A stretch of DNA of 64,000 bases from Bryobacterales bacterium (GCA_003162425.1 PMOK01000091.1:3667-67666), one strand, 5' to 3'; shown: positions 1 to 9,407, counted from the stretch's first letter. Notes: generated by a model from the letters alone, not told the origin. Numbers and translations are program-made.

Positions 1-947
1 CCGTACCCTTGCAGGATGCGGCATTGAACAGCCTCCTCGAAATCCAGGCGCAGGCGCTCCGGAAGAGCCGCACCTCCGCTGGTGATCCTGGTCAAGCTTG
101 TGAGATCGTAGTGCGCACGGTCCGGATGGTTCAACAGGTACACAAGCATGGTGGGAACAACGGGCATGTACTGTACGCGGTAGCGCTCAATCGCCTCCAA
201 TACGCGCTTCGGATCAAATTGCGGCAGAAGCACAGAGGAGATGCCCCAGCGATTCGCCAGAAATTGCATCAGCACGCCGTACACGTGGGTTAGCGGCAAA
301 GGATGCAACATGGGCCCTGGCCACAGCTCCGGATTCTGGCGCAGGACCCCTTCGAGAGCAGCCAGAAAGTTTCCGTGCGTGAGCATCACGCCCTTAGGCG
401 TGCCCGTTGTTCCCGATGTGTAAAGAAGAATTGCAAGATCCGTGGCCGACCGATCAACGGGAGTTTCGATGGGTGGAAGTTCAGCGATCAGCGGCGAGAT
501 GTTCACGCTCCCCCGAAGCTCGGTTTCACCGAATACCAGCAGGTGCTTCACGTTTCCGACCGCAGCGGCGGCTTCAGCCAGACGAGGAACGAGCCGGGGT
601 ACCGTCAATGCTACGCTCGCGCTCGAATTCCGGAAAATCTCGGCTACCTCTCCGGCAGTCCATTGCGGAATCACCGGAACGATGGCGGCGCCGATGGTCC
701 AGATGGCCGTAAACGCCGCTGTCAATTCGGGCGAGTTCGGCATCATTACTAAAACACGGTCGCCCGGTGTCACTCCGAAGTCCCGCAGAACGCGCGCCAA
801 CGAACCGGCCAGGCGCAGCTCTTCCAGGTTGGTGTAGCTTCGTCCTTCGAAGTGGAGCCGAGTGTAAACGCCAAATCGCTCCAGGTTGTCGAAATCGAGG
901 TGTGCGAGATTTGACGCACGGGTGCGCAACGCAACAGCGGGTTTCAT
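1..947 (-). CDS. Acyl-CoA synthetase (AMP-binding), N-terminal part, cut by window start
   Basis: Partial gene. The minus-strand frame opens at an ATG at 947 and stays open to the window edge, giving about 315 residues of an ANL-family enzyme that would activate a fatty acid with ATP and transfer it to CoA. The AMP-binding signature YTSGTTGTPKGVMLTH is intact (about residues 196-211) and the read stops in the LQGYG part of the next adenylate motif, so the C-terminal lid domain is outside the window. The protein is closely similar along its length to the second synthetase at 7842-9407 (shared blocks such as VPVIPQWTAGEV and LPLTHVYGVL / LPMTHVYGVL), so the two are paralogues. Substrate chain length cannot be read from the sequence. 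It is divergent from the TonB-receptor gene, with 326 bp between them. Confidence 0.9.
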   Translation of the reverse strand, partial: MKPAVALRTRASNLAHLDFDNLERFGVYTRLHFEGRSYTNLEELRLAGSLARVLRDFGVTPGDRVLVMMPNSPELTAAFTAIWTIGAAIVPVIPQWTAGEVAEIFRNSSASVALTVPRLVPRLAEAAAAVGNVKHLLVFGETELRGSVNISPLIAELPPIETPVDRSATDLAILLYTSGTTGTPKGVMLTHGNFLAALEGVLRQNPELWPGPMLHPLPLTHVYGVLMQFLANRWGISSVLLPQFDPKRVLEAIERYRVQYMPVVPTMLVYLLNHPDRAHYDLTSLTRITSGGAALPERLRLDFEEAVQCRILQGY

Positions 948-1273
948 AACGAAGGTGCCGAGGCAACTTGGGGGCCATTTTGATCCGGAAAGCAAGAGAA
1001 CTTGTCTAAGGAAGAGTCACTACCCATAGATGGGGCATATGCCGCACTTACACGCAGTTGCGCAGCGTGAATTTTCCTGACCAGCCATTGCCGCCTAGTA
1101 TTACCGAGAACAAGGCACTGTAATAATTTGGTACCGTACGTGCTCCTCCGCTCCCAAATCTCAGGAGAGATCCTGAGTTTCTTAGCATAAACGGCTAGCC
1201 GACTTAGAGGCTGGGGCCGAACCCAAAACATTTCGCCGACAACGCCGGTACTGTTCCGGCGGAGGGTTGTTCT
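948..1273. other. Intergenic region between divergent genes, no gene seen
   Basis: No convincing coding frame was found in these 326 bp. They must carry the promoters of the divergent acyl-CoA synthetase and TonB-receptor genes. The only clear structure is a short perfect inverted repeat at 1160-1177. Confidence 0.6.
1160..1177. promoter_or_regulatory. Perfect inverted repeat upstream of the TonB-receptor gene
   Basis: CTCAGGA and TCCTGAG form a perfect 7-bp stem around a GAGA tetraloop, followed by TTTCTT, 97 bp upstream of the receptor start codon. It could be an operator or a small RNA hairpin. No gene on the + strand precedes it, so a terminator role is unlikely. Confidence 0.35.
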
Positions 1274-4200
1274 ATGTCCCAAAGAATCACCACGCTTGTG
1301 CTTCTTCTCCTCGTCCTGTTACTGGCGCCGCTGCCCGTCCAGGGCCAAGTCGATGTTTCCTCGGCAACACTCAAAGGAATCGTTCTCGATCCGCTAGCCG
1401 CCGCTGTCCCCGGCGCCATCATAACGGTCACGAATACTGACCGGGGTATCAGCCAGACGGCCGTGACCGACCAGGGTGGTACCTACCAAATCCCACTGCT
1501 TCCACCTGGATCTTACCGGATCGAAGTTGCAATGGACGGCTTTGAGAAAGAGGTGGCAAGTGGATTGGAGCTTTCCGTCGGCGCAAGCGTGATCTACGAT
1601 GTCCACTTGAAGATCGGCTCGGTGAAAGACGTGCTGAACGTAACCGCCGAAGCTCCGTTGATTGAAACCGAAAAAACACAGCAGGCCAATACGTTAAGCA
1701 CCAAGGTGATCGATAGCCTTCCGAATCTTACGCGAAACTTCACCGATTCGGTTTTCACCCTACCGGGCGTGTCGAGCTCGGATGCGCCTCGCGCACAGAA
1801 TCCTGGTTACACCGGCTTTCTCACTTCGGGCTTTTCTATCGGCGGCAGCAACGGGCGCAACAACCTGGTGACCATCGACGGCGGAGAGAATGAATTTGGC
1901 TCGGGACAACTGCGCACCGCCAACATCAGCGTGGAATCGGTGCAGGAGTTTCAAGTGAATCGGAACGCCTTCGGGGCTGAGTTTGGGTTCACTGCGGGCA
2001 CCGCCGTAAACGTGGTAACCAAGAGCGGCGCGAACCAGTTCAATGGCAGCGCTTATGCGTTTTTCCGCGATCAAAACACTTCCGCGAAGAGCTATTTCGA
2101 TACCTTCCCCGGTAGACCATTCAACCAGAATTTCTCGCCGGGGGGCACGCTGGGCGGCCCAATCAAAAAAGATAAGCTTTTCTTCTTTACCTCGTATGAG
2201 GATCGCCGCCTCAATACTCCTGAATTCCGCACTTACCTGGGCACACCGGAAGCGCAGGGGCTAAACGGAAATCCAGCCCAGCTCAATTACGTGAACCAAC
2301 TGGCCAGCTCGGGCGTTCCAACGCTCCAAGGCTTGGCCGGCTTCTTCCAGCAAGCTTTGAACCCGATGAATTTCCCCAGCGTGGTCACGCTACTCACCCC
2401 GAACAACGGCGTCTTCTCGGATGTGAACAAGAGTCAGGATTGGGTTACGCGAGTCGATTATCAACCGGACAACAAGGACACGCTTACCTTCAGGTTTTCG
2501 ACCGAGTTCTGGCACTACACCAATATCGGCGGTAACAATCTCTATTCCGCGAGCACTGCCAGCTACACCTCACTGACGGACGTCGCAATCCTGGGAACCT
2601 GGAACAAGGTCATCACGCCAGCGCTGGTCAACCAACTGAGGGTGCAGGTGGTCCCGTACAACAACGTGACTAGCCCATCCCTGACACCCGGCACCACGGA
2701 GCTTTCCATCGGCGATCTGGGAGTTTTCAACCAGAGCTACCAGTCTCCGTACGCCTCGCACCAGAAGCGCTATCAGTTCGAGGACAATCTCACCTGGATG
2801 AAGGGGAGCCATACATTCAAGCTGGGCGCTTCTTACCGCCCAGTGGATTACACAGTGCAGAACAATCTGTGGTTTGGCGGCGAGTTCGATTTTTATGAGG
2901 GCGCCATCCCGTTGATCGGGATATTGCCGGCGAATGCTCAATTAGCTCTCGCAGAATTCAATGTCCAGCACGGATATCCGCAGACCGGGCCGCCCGCCAC
3001 CAACCTTAGCGCGCTGCAGTCGTACGCGCTCGGCGTTCCGGTGGATTACCGGCAAGGGTTCAACAACCCGCTGTGGAGCTCTTGGGCGAACTACCTGGGT
3101 GCGTTTGTTCAAGATTCATGGAAGATTACGCCGAGGTTCACCTTGAACTACGGCGTTCGACTGGACTATGACGCTGAGCCCGCGCCGGTTCCGCACAACA
3201 TCTACTTCTCGCCCCGGCTAGGGTTCGCCTGGGATCCCTTTGGCGATCAGAAAACTGTAATCCGCGCCGGCGGCGGAATATTCGTTTCCCCGGTCAACTT
3301 CCAGATCCCTTACCTGGTGAATCTTCTGAACGACAGCGGCAAGTACATCAACCAGGTGTTCAGCGCCGTAACTTCGCCCGGCATCAATTCCGCGGTGATT
3401 TACGGATTCGGCGTCCAGCAAGGCATCCTTCCATTCGGACAGCTAACCCAGGCCGATCTGAAGGCGCTCGGCATCACGGTGGGACCAGGCGCGGACGGTC
3501 GAGTAGTCTTCAATCTGGCTTCGAACTACAAGAACAACTATTCCATCCAGAGCAGCTTGAGCATCGCCAGGCAACTGACCAATTCGCTGTCATTGGAAGT
3601 GGGATTTCAAAGATACAAAGGCGTTCATCTCCCGATGGATCAGGAAACCAATTACCGGGAAACCGGCGTGATCGACCCGGTATGGGGACCGCAGTATGTT
3701 CCCATCAATCCGTCCATCATCCAAAGCAACTCATATTCGTCCATCGGCAATTCGGAATATAACGGGCTGACGGCTTCGTTGAGCAAGCGCTACACCAGTC
3801 ATTTTCAAATGCAAGTCAACTACACTTACAGCAAAGCCATCGACGACGTTACCGATTTCAACTCCCAGTTCGCATCCTTCTTCCCCACCCGCTTGAACCT
3901 GGAACGGGGTCTCTCGGCATACAACATCGGGCAAAACTTCGTCGCGAACGGGGTGTACAACACGCCGTTTAAGGCTGGCTCGGGCGAACCATTCTGGAGC
4001 CGGATCCTCGCCGACATGACGTTCTCGCCCATCCTGCACATGCATAGCGGGCTGCCATTCACCATCCGCGTTCCAGGCGCGGTGAACGGCACCCTGGGGG
4101 ATTCGCTCTACGCTCGGCCCTGGTATGTTTCCAGGGACACAGGCATCGGTCCCGATTACTACGACTTCGACGCCCGCATCACCAAGTCGTTTTTCATCAA

Positions 4201-4426
4201 CCGCGAGCGGGGCCTCAAGTTCGATTTCATTGCGGAAGCAACCAACTTGCTCAATCACACGAATTTCAGTTCTGTGAACGATCAGTTCTCGCCCAGCGAT
4301 CCGTTGTTGGTGACCGGACCCTTCGACGTGAAGGGAAATAAGAGTCTGAGCCCCAATACGCCGCTCGGATTCACGTCGGCGTTTCCCGGCCGCCAGATCC
4401 AGTTCGGTTTGAAACTAGTCTTCTGA
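1274..4426 (+). CDS. TonB-dependent receptor, Oar-like, with carboxypeptidase-regulatory domain
   Basis: Outer-membrane protein of 1050 residues. Residues 1-25 form a strongly hydrophobic signal peptide ending near VQGQ. A carboxypeptidase-regulatory-like beta-sandwich follows (about 30-115, starting ATLKGIVLDPLAAAVPGA), then a plug-like region (about 125-250) and a long barrel that ends in hydrophobic/aromatic residues with a terminal Phe (LKLVF). No TonB box was recognised. This layout is the expanded acidobacterial Oar/SusC-like family; the ligand cannot be read from the sequence. The ATG at 1274 is chosen because it gives a complete signal peptide. The stop lies 6 bp before the GMC oxidoreductase start, so the two are probably co-transcribed and the receptor may import or display that enzyme's substrate. 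Confidence 0.93.
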   Translation: MSQRITTLVLLLLVLLLAPLPVQGQVDVSSATLKGIVLDPLAAAVPGAIITVTNTDRGISQTAVTDQGGTYQIPLLPPGSYRIEVAMDGFEKEVASGLELSVGASVIYDVHLKIGSVKDVLNVTAEAPLIETEKTQQANTLSTKVIDSLPNLTRNFTDSVFTLPGVSSSDAPRAQNPGYTGFLTSGFSIGGSNGRNNLVTIDGGENEFGSGQLRTANISVESVQEFQVNRNAFGAEFGFTAGTAVNVVTKSGANQFNGSAYAFFRDQNTSAKSYFDTFPGRPFNQNFSPGGTLGGPIKKDKLFFFTSYEDRRLNTPEFRTYLGTPEAQGLNGNPAQLNYVNQLASSGVPTLQGLAGFFQQALNPMNFPSVVTLLTPNNGVFSDVNKSQDWVTRVDYQPDNKDTLTFRFSTEFWHYTNIGGNNLYSASTASYTSLTDVAILGTWNKVITPALVNQLRVQVVPYNNVTSPSLTPGTTELSIGDLGVFNQSYQSPYASHQKRYQFEDNLTWMKGSHTFKLGASYRPVDYTVQNNLWFGGEFDFYEGAIPLIGILPANAQLALAEFNVQHGYPQTGPPATNLSALQSYALGVPVDYRQGFNNPLWSSWANYLGAFVQDSWKITPRFTLNYGVRLDYDAEPAPVPHNIYFSPRLGFAWDPFGDQKTVIRAGGGIFVSPVNFQIPYLVNLLNDSGKYINQVFSAVTSPGINSAVIYGFGVQQGILPFGQLTQADLKALGITVGPGADGRVVFNLASNYKNNYSIQSSLSIARQLTNSLSLEVGFQRYKGVHLPMDQETNYRETGVIDPVWGPQYVPINPSIIQSNSYSSIGNSEYNGLTASLSKRYTSHFQMQVNYTYSKAIDDVTDFNSQFASFFPTRLNLERGLSAYNIGQNFVANGVYNTPFKAGSGEPFWSRILADMTFSPILHMHSGLPFTIRVPGAVNGTLGDSLYARPWYVSRDTGIGPDYYDFDARITKSFFINRERGLKFDFIAEATNLLNHTNFSSVNDQFSPSDPLLVTGPFDVKGNKSLSPNTPLGFTSAFPGRQIQFGLKLVF

Positions 4427-4432
4427 ACATAA

Positions 4433-6076
4433 ATGAGCCTCGCCGCCAGCCGCGACTTCGATTTCATCGTGATCGGGTCCGGCTTCGGCGGCAGCGTGGC
4501 GGCCCATCGATTGACCGAGAAAGGGTACCGTGTTGCGGTCATGGAGATGGGCCGCCGCTGGACGCCGGAGAACTTGCCCAGCTCGAGCTGGATTCTCCGG
4601 CGCTGGATCTGGCGGCCGCGGATTGGGCTGCGCGGCTTCTTCAATATCCAACTCTTTCGCCACGTCCTGATTCTGCACGGCTGTGCCGTGGGTGGCGGAT
4701 CCATTACCTACGCGAATACGTTGCTCGAGCCGAAGGCTTCCGTCTGGCGCAGCGGAAGCTGGGCCGGTCTCGCGGACTGGCAGTCCCAGATGCCGGCTCA
4801 TTATAAGACCGCCGCGCGCATGCTGGGGGTGAACGAAAACCGGATTCTGGGCCCGGCTGATCGGATCCTGAAGCAGGCAGCCGATCGGGCGGGAGTGGGC
4901 CAGACTTACTATCGGACCAACGTCGCCGTTTTTGAGCCGCCGCAAGGAGAGCCGGGTGGAGCGACCTTCCCCGATCCGTATTTCGGCGGCGAGGGTCCCG
5001 AGCGCGCAACCTGCATCGGCTGTGGAGGCTGCATGTTGGGATGCCGCTACAACGCCAAGAACACCCTCGACAAAAACTATCTCTACTTGGCCGAAAAACA
5101 CGGCGCCAGCGTATTCGCAGAAACCAGAGTGGTGGACGTAGCGCCACTCGACGGTGAAGCGGACGGAAGCGCCGGCTATGAAGTTCGCACGGTGAAATCC
5201 ACCAGTTGGCTCGGCGCGCCTCGCCGCCGGTTTACCTGTCGCGGCGTCATTTTCGCATGCTCGGCGCTCGGCAGCATGGATCTTTTGTTCCGCCTGAAAG
5301 AAAACGGCTCGCTGCCCGCGCTCAGCGATCAACTCGGAAATCGCGTGCGAACGAATGCTGAATCGTTAATTGGCGTGCGGGCGCCGGGCTACGGCGAAGA
5401 CCTATCCAAAGGCATCGCCATCGGATCCGGAATCCAGCTCGACGATCACACCCACATTGAGGCCACTCGCTATCCCAAGGGTTCCGACGCAATGGCGCTG
5501 ATGGGCACGCTGTTAACTGGCGGACGTCCGGGCTGGAGTCGGATTCTGCTATGGCTAGCGAATCTCGCCGGCTCAATGCTACGCCATCCCTTCAGGACCG
5601 TTCGGTGTCTGCAGCCATTTGGTTGGGCACGCGAATCGATCATCCTGCTATGCATGCAGACCCTGGACGGCCATATCGACATGCGACTCCGGCGCCCGTG
5701 GTATCGGCCTTTCCGGAAGGTGCTGGTAAGCCAAGGCCGACGAATCCCGACATTTATTCCACAGGCCAACGAATTTGCACGGAAGTTAGGGGACTCCATC
5801 GGCGGAGTTCCTATGAGCATGGTTACGGAAATCCTCTTCGATATTCCCGGCACTGCGCACATCCTGGGCGGTTGCGGGATGGCCGGTTCGCCGGAGAGTG
5901 GAGTGGTGGATCATCGGAATCGCGTTTTTGGGTACAAGAACATGTACATCTGCGATGGCTCTGTGCTCGGAGCCAACTTGGGCGTGAATCCCAGCCTGAC
6001 CATTTGTGCCGTCACCGAACGGGCCATGAGTTATATAAAGCCAGCAGCGCGGACGGAATGGAATGACGCTGCGTAA
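4433..6076 (+). CDS. GMC-family FAD oxidoreductase, cholesterol-oxidase-like
   Basis: Flavoprotein of 547 residues that would oxidise an alcohol group. The N-terminal dinucleotide-binding motif GSGFGGSVAAHRL is intact (about residues 16-28). A cysteine cluster C194-x2-C197-x2-C200-x3-C204 is followed by the RYNAKNTLDKNYL block typical of bacterial cholesterol-oxidase-like GMC proteins. The C-terminal GMC region contains LGGCGM and a GANLGVNPSLTI block. No secretion signal is visible, so it is probably cytoplasmic. Known relatives act on sterols or other hydrophobic alcohols; the real substrate here is unknown. It follows the TonB receptor by 6 bp and precedes a small beta-barrel gene by 54 bp. 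The nearby acyl-CoA synthetases and wax synthase make a hydrophobic substrate plausible, by inference only. Confidence 0.88.
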   Translation: MSLAASRDFDFIVIGSGFGGSVAAHRLTEKGYRVAVMEMGRRWTPENLPSSSWILRRWIWRPRIGLRGFFNIQLFRHVLILHGCAVGGGSITYANTLLEPKASVWRSGSWAGLADWQSQMPAHYKTAARMLGVNENRILGPADRILKQAADRAGVGQTYYRTNVAVFEPPQGEPGGATFPDPYFGGEGPERATCIGCGGCMLGCRYNAKNTLDKNYLYLAEKHGASVFAETRVVDVAPLDGEADGSAGYEVRTVKSTSWLGAPRRRFTCRGVIFACSALGSMDLLFRLKENGSLPALSDQLGNRVRTNAESLIGVRAPGYGEDLSKGIAIGSGIQLDDHTHIEATRYPKGSDAMALMGTLLTGGRPGWSRILLWLANLAGSMLRHPFRTVRCLQPFGWARESIILLCMQTLDGHIDMRLRRPWYRPFRKVLVSQGRRIPTFIPQANEFARKLGDSIGGVPMSMVTEILFDIPGTAHILGGCGMAGSPESGVVDHRNRVFGYKNMYICDGSVLGANLGVNPSLTICAVTERAMSYIKPAARTEWNDAA

Positions 6077-6130
6077 CGGTGCATCGATTGCTGTTGTAAC
6101 AGACATTCAACTAATTGGAAGGAGAAATAA

Positions 6131-6826
6131 ATGCGTGCGATCTTAATTGTCATTTCCTTACTTCTCGTGCTGACCTTGCCTGTTTTTGGCCAGCAAACCT
6201 ACGTGGGACGGTACGACGTGTATGGCGGCTTCATGAACCTGACCACGCCGATGATCAATCTTAATGAACAAGGATTTAATCTGCAGACCGGCGTGCGACT
6301 TACTTCGTGGCTTTCCGGAGGCTTCGACTATACCATCGGTAACGGCAGTACGTCGCTTACTCCGACGATGCTAATTCCCTCCTTGCAGCAAACGCTTGGC
6401 GCGGAATTTGGCCAAATGGCCACTGCCGGCCTCATTCCCGCTGGCTATCGGCTGTCCGTGCCCACCAACACCCGAACAGAAAACTACGCCGTCGGCCCGC
6501 AGATTTCCTACCGGCACTTTTCGGCAGTGACGCTTTTCGTCAGGCCGGACCTGGGAGCCCTGCATGTGGTCGCGACGCCTCACCCCGGCGATCCGATTGC
6601 CGCAGGAATTATATCTGCATTAGTGCCTTCCGGGAAGAAGACGGACTGGACGTACTATTACGGATTCGGAGGCGGATTCGAAGTCAATATTGCGCGGCAT
6701 TTCTCCATTCGAGTGCAAGCTGACTTCGTCCACGACAACATGATGAGTGATCTGCTGCCGGGCCATAATGAGGTCCGCTTCTCTATCGGCCCAGGCTTCC
6801 AGTGGGGCCGGAATATGGTGGAGTAA
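6131..6826 (+). CDS. Small outer-membrane beta-barrel protein
   Basis: Secreted protein of 231 residues. A clear signal peptide (about 1-21, ending VFGQQ) is followed by alternating hydrophobic/polar strands rich in Gly, Tyr and Phe, and a C-terminus ending in a strand (RFSIGPGFQWGRNMVE) of the kind seen in OmpA/OmpW-sized barrels. The start is supported by GGAAGGAG about 6 bp upstream of the ATG. It follows the GMC oxidoreductase in the same direction and could be a small pore or structural protein used with the receptor at 1274. No closer family was recognised. A REP-like hairpin lies just after the stop. Confidence 0.75.
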   Translation: MRAILIVISLLLVLTLPVFGQQTYVGRYDVYGGFMNLTTPMINLNEQGFNLQTGVRLTSWLSGGFDYTIGNGSTSLTPTMLIPSLQQTLGAEFGQMATAGLIPAGYRLSVPTNTRTENYAVGPQISYRHFSAVTLFVRPDLGALHVVATPHPGDPIAAGIISALVPSGKKTDWTYYYGFGGGFEVNIARHFSIRVQADFVHDNMMSDLLPGHNEVRFSIGPGFQWGRNMVE

Positions 6827-6837
6827 GTCGTTTTCGT

Positions 6838-6860
6838 GGGGCAAGTCTCCGACTTGCCCA
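6838..6860. repeat. GTRGG-head hairpin repeat (REP-like), copy 1
   Basis: GGGCAAGTC (6839-6847) and GACTTGCCC (6851-6859) form a perfect 9-bp stem around a TCC loop, preceded by GT in a GTGGGGCA head. It lies between two convergent genes. Related units are at 22711, 33992, 34017, 45747, 49328 and 49366. It may stop transcripts from both sides, but no T-tract follows the stem. Confidence 0.8.
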
Positions 6861-6864
6861 TGCC

Positions 6865-7833
6865 CTAAAGGGAAGGCGCCGCCACGGTTATTACGACCTT
6901 CCCTTGCGCATGTCCTTTTCCCAGATAACGAAGAGCCTCAGCTACCTCGCTTAACGGATAACGCCGATCTATGACGGGCACAACCTTCCCGGCTTCCAGA
7001 AGATCCTTCATAACATCCAAGTCCTTCTTCTTTATCTTCGTGAGAAAGTAACGAATCTTCTTACGCCCAATTAGTGACAGTAATGGTCCCAGTAGCATGA
7101 CTTGGACACTTACTTTGCCTCCGGCCCAGACATAAATTCCGTCCTGACTCAGCGCCCGCCGGTAATCGAAAATCGCATGATAGGCGTTCGCAGCAAAAAT
7201 CAGATCGTAACGCTGCCCGCTCTTCGTGAAATCTTCTCGCGTGTAGTCAATGACATGGTCCGCGCCAATCCGTCGCGCCGTGTCCACATTCCTGGCGCTG
7301 CACACGGCCGTGACTTCCGCTCCGAACGATTTGGCAATCTGGAGCGCAAATGTACCCACGCCACCAGACGCGCCATCCACCAGAACCTTTTGGCCTGCCT
7401 GGATCCGTCCTTGATCACGAAGACCCTGCAGGGCGGTGATGGCCGCGATTGGCATGGCTGCTGCCTCCTCAAACGATATGTTGGCGGGCTTCAGCGCCAA
7501 TTTGCCTTCAATGGCGCATACATACTCGGCAAACCCTCCGCCTGCGGAGAACTTCGCCCCGAACACTTCGTCACCCGGCTGAAACTGCTTTACACGTCTG
7601 CCAACCGCTTCCACTCGGCCTGAGATATCAGAGCCGAGGACGTTGTGCTTTGGTTTGAGCAGCCCCCCGCTGATTAAGCGGGTGTAACCTCCCATGACAC
7701 CCAAGTCCAGTATGTTTACCAATGCCGCGTAAACCTTTATCAGGACCTCATCGTCCTTAGGGAGGGGTTTTTCTACCTCCTTGAGCTGCAGCACATCGGG
7801 TGATCCGTACTGCGTGTAAATAATCGCTTTCAT
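6865..7833 (-). CDS. MDR-superfamily NAD(P)-dependent oxidoreductase (quinone reductase-like)
   Basis: Protein of 322 residues of the medium-chain dehydrogenase/reductase superfamily. It has an N-terminal GroES-like domain (MKAIIYTQYGSPDVLQ...) and a Rossmann domain with the VDGASGGVGTFALQIAK nucleotide-binding motif near residue 150, followed by GADHVIDY. The structural-zinc cysteines of alcohol dehydrogenases are not seen, which points to a quinone oxidoreductase/enoyl reductase-type enzyme. The in-frame ATG at 7833 is preferred over one at 7860, because it begins the conserved MKAI segment and lies 8 bp after the upstream acyl-CoA synthetase stop. It is the last gene of a wax synthase - acyl-CoA synthetase - MDR run, so a role in reducing a lipid-derived aldehyde or enone is plausible but unproven. 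Confidence 0.9.
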   Translation of the reverse strand: MKAIIYTQYGSPDVLQLKEVEKPLPKDDEVLIKVYAALVNILDLGVMGGYTRLISGGLLKPKHNVLGSDISGRVEAVGRRVKQFQPGDEVFGAKFSAGGGFAEYVCAIEGKLALKPANISFEEAAAMPIAAITALQGLRDQGRIQAGQKVLVDGASGGVGTFALQIAKSFGAEVTAVCSARNVDTARRIGADHVIDYTREDFTKSGQRYDLIFAANAYHAIFDYRRALSQDGIYVWAGGKVSVQVMLLGPLLSLIGRKKIRYFLTKIKKKDLDVMKDLLEAGKVVPVIDRRYPLSEVAEALRYLGKGHAQGKVVITVAAPSL

Positions 7834-7841
7834 CCGGTGTA

Positions 7842-9407
7842 TTAAGCCGAACCCGACCACATGCTCAACAACTGAGCGCGTAGCTTATACTTCAGAATCT
7901 TGCCGCTCAGGTTCTTGGGAAGCATCGGCTGGAAGATCATTCGGCGGGGGATCTTGAACTTCGTTACATATTGCGCCACATGTATCTGCAGATCTTGCTC
8001 GGTGATCACCAAGCCGGCCTTTAACTGCAGAACGGCGCAGATATCCTCGCCATAAACCGGATCCGGGAAACCCACCACCGCGACTTCCGCAACCGCCGGA
8101 TGAAGATAGAGCGCTTCCTCAATTTCCCGCGGCGAGATATTCTCCCCGCCTTTGATGATCAAGTCTTTCTTCCGGTCTGTGATAAACAGGTATCCATCCT
8201 CGTCCAAGAAACCAATGTCTCCGGTATGTAACCAGCCGTCTTTGAGCAACTCGCGCGTGGCGTCGGGATCGCGCCAGTAGCCTCCCGTGACATTCGCTCC
8301 GGCGAGACAAATCTCTCCAGCACTTCGCGCCGCAACCGGACGGCCTTGGTCATCCAGGATGCGGATCTCGACGCGCGGGGTCGCAATGCCGGCCGAACCC
8401 GGACGATAAGGTCGATCGATCTCGTATCCGGTGGCCACCGAACAGGATTCGGACAAACCATAGCCCTGATCGATGCGGCAACGGAACACTCGCTCCACTT
8501 GCTGGCGAAGCGGCTCGGGCAGCGCCGCACCCCCGCTGATGATGCGAACTAGGCTCGAAAGGTCACGCCGCTCGCGCTCCGGATGCTGCAGCATGTACAT
8601 CAACATGGTGGGAACTACCGGCAGATAGCGGATTTTGTAGCGCTCAATTGCCTCCAGCGCCCTCCCCGGCTCGAATTGGCGCATCAGAACGGTGCTGAAA
8701 CCCCACCGGTTCGCCACATTCTGCACCAGAACGCCGTATACGTGCGTCATAGGTAGCGGGAGCAGCATGGGACCACGCTCCAGATCAGGATTTTGCCGGA
8801 AGGCGCTTTCTACGGCCGCTCCCATGTTCTCATGCGTGAGCATCACGCCCTTTGGCAGCCCCGTGGTGCCGGAGGTATAAAGCAGGATCGCCAGGTCAGA
8901 AGGCTCGCTGTCAACCGGCGTTTCCACTGGCGCCACACTTTCGAGACACTCGTCGATGTTTTCGACGCCCCAAACTCCGCTCGGTCCGAAGACCAATATC
9001 TGCTTCAGCGTCCGAACCTCGGCGTTAGCCTGACTCAGCCGTTCGGCTAACGCGGGGATGGTAAGAGCCACCACTGGTTCGGCCCCACGCAGGATATTCG
9101 CCACCTCGCCCGCGGTCCATTGCGGGATTACCGGGACAATAACCGCCCCGATCATCCAGGTGGCCTGAAACGCTGCGTTCAGTTCCGGGCAGTTGGGTAG
9201 CATTACTACCACGCGATCGCCCCGGCGCACTCCATAGCTATCCAGTATTCTGGCTAGGCGGCCTGCAGAGCGAAGCTCTTCGGCGTTAGTGAAACTGCGG
9301 TCTTCGAAATATAGCCTCGTATATTCGCCAAAGCGCTCGATGTTTTCCAGATCCAGGCGGGCCAGGTTACCCGCCGTGCACTTCATCTGTTGAGTTGCTT
9401 GTTTCAT
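7842..9407 (-). CDS. Acyl-CoA synthetase (fatty-acid-CoA ligase family)
   Basis: Complete ANL-family enzyme of 521 residues. It shows the AMP-binding loop YTSGTTGLPKGVMLTH, the adenylate motif QGYGLSES, the hinge motif GDIGFLDEDGYLFITDRKKD, and the C-terminal domain with GGENISPREIEEAL and the catalytic-lysine region LSGKILKYKLR. It should activate a carboxylic acid, probably a fatty acid, to its CoA thioester in the cytoplasm. The ATG at 9407 is chosen over one 66 bp upstream because GGAGAGGAG lies just upstream of it and the sister gene at 1-947 begins at the matching place. It lies between the wax synthase/DGAT gene and the MDR oxidoreductase, so it may supply acyl-CoA to the acyltransferase. 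Confidence 0.93.
   Translation of the reverse strand: MKQATQQMKCTAGNLARLDLENIERFGEYTRLYFEDRSFTNAEELRSAGRLARILDSYGVRRGDRVVVMLPNCPELNAAFQATWMIGAVIVPVIPQWTAGEVANILRGAEPVVALTIPALAERLSQANAEVRTLKQILVFGPSGVWGVENIDECLESVAPVETPVDSEPSDLAILLYTSGTTGLPKGVMLTHENMGAAVESAFRQNPDLERGPMLLPLPMTHVYGVLVQNVANRWGFSTVLMRQFEPGRALEAIERYKIRYLPVVPTMLMYMLQHPERERRDLSSLVRIISGGAALPEPLRQQVERVFRCRIDQGYGLSESCSVATGYEIDRPYRPGSAGIATPRVEIRILDDQGRPVAARSAGEICLAGANVTGGYWRDPDATRELLKDGWLHTGDIGFLDEDGYLFITDRKKDLIIKGGENISPREIEEALYLHPAVAEVAVVGFPDPVYGEDICAVLQLKAGLVITEQDLQIHVAQYVTKFKIPRRMIFQPMLPKNLSGKILKYKLRAQLLSMWSGSA

Noticed and set aside
6838-6860. GTRGG hairpins as classical intrinsic terminators
   Set aside because: None is followed by a T-tract, and the conserved head and inverted pairs fit a repeat family better.
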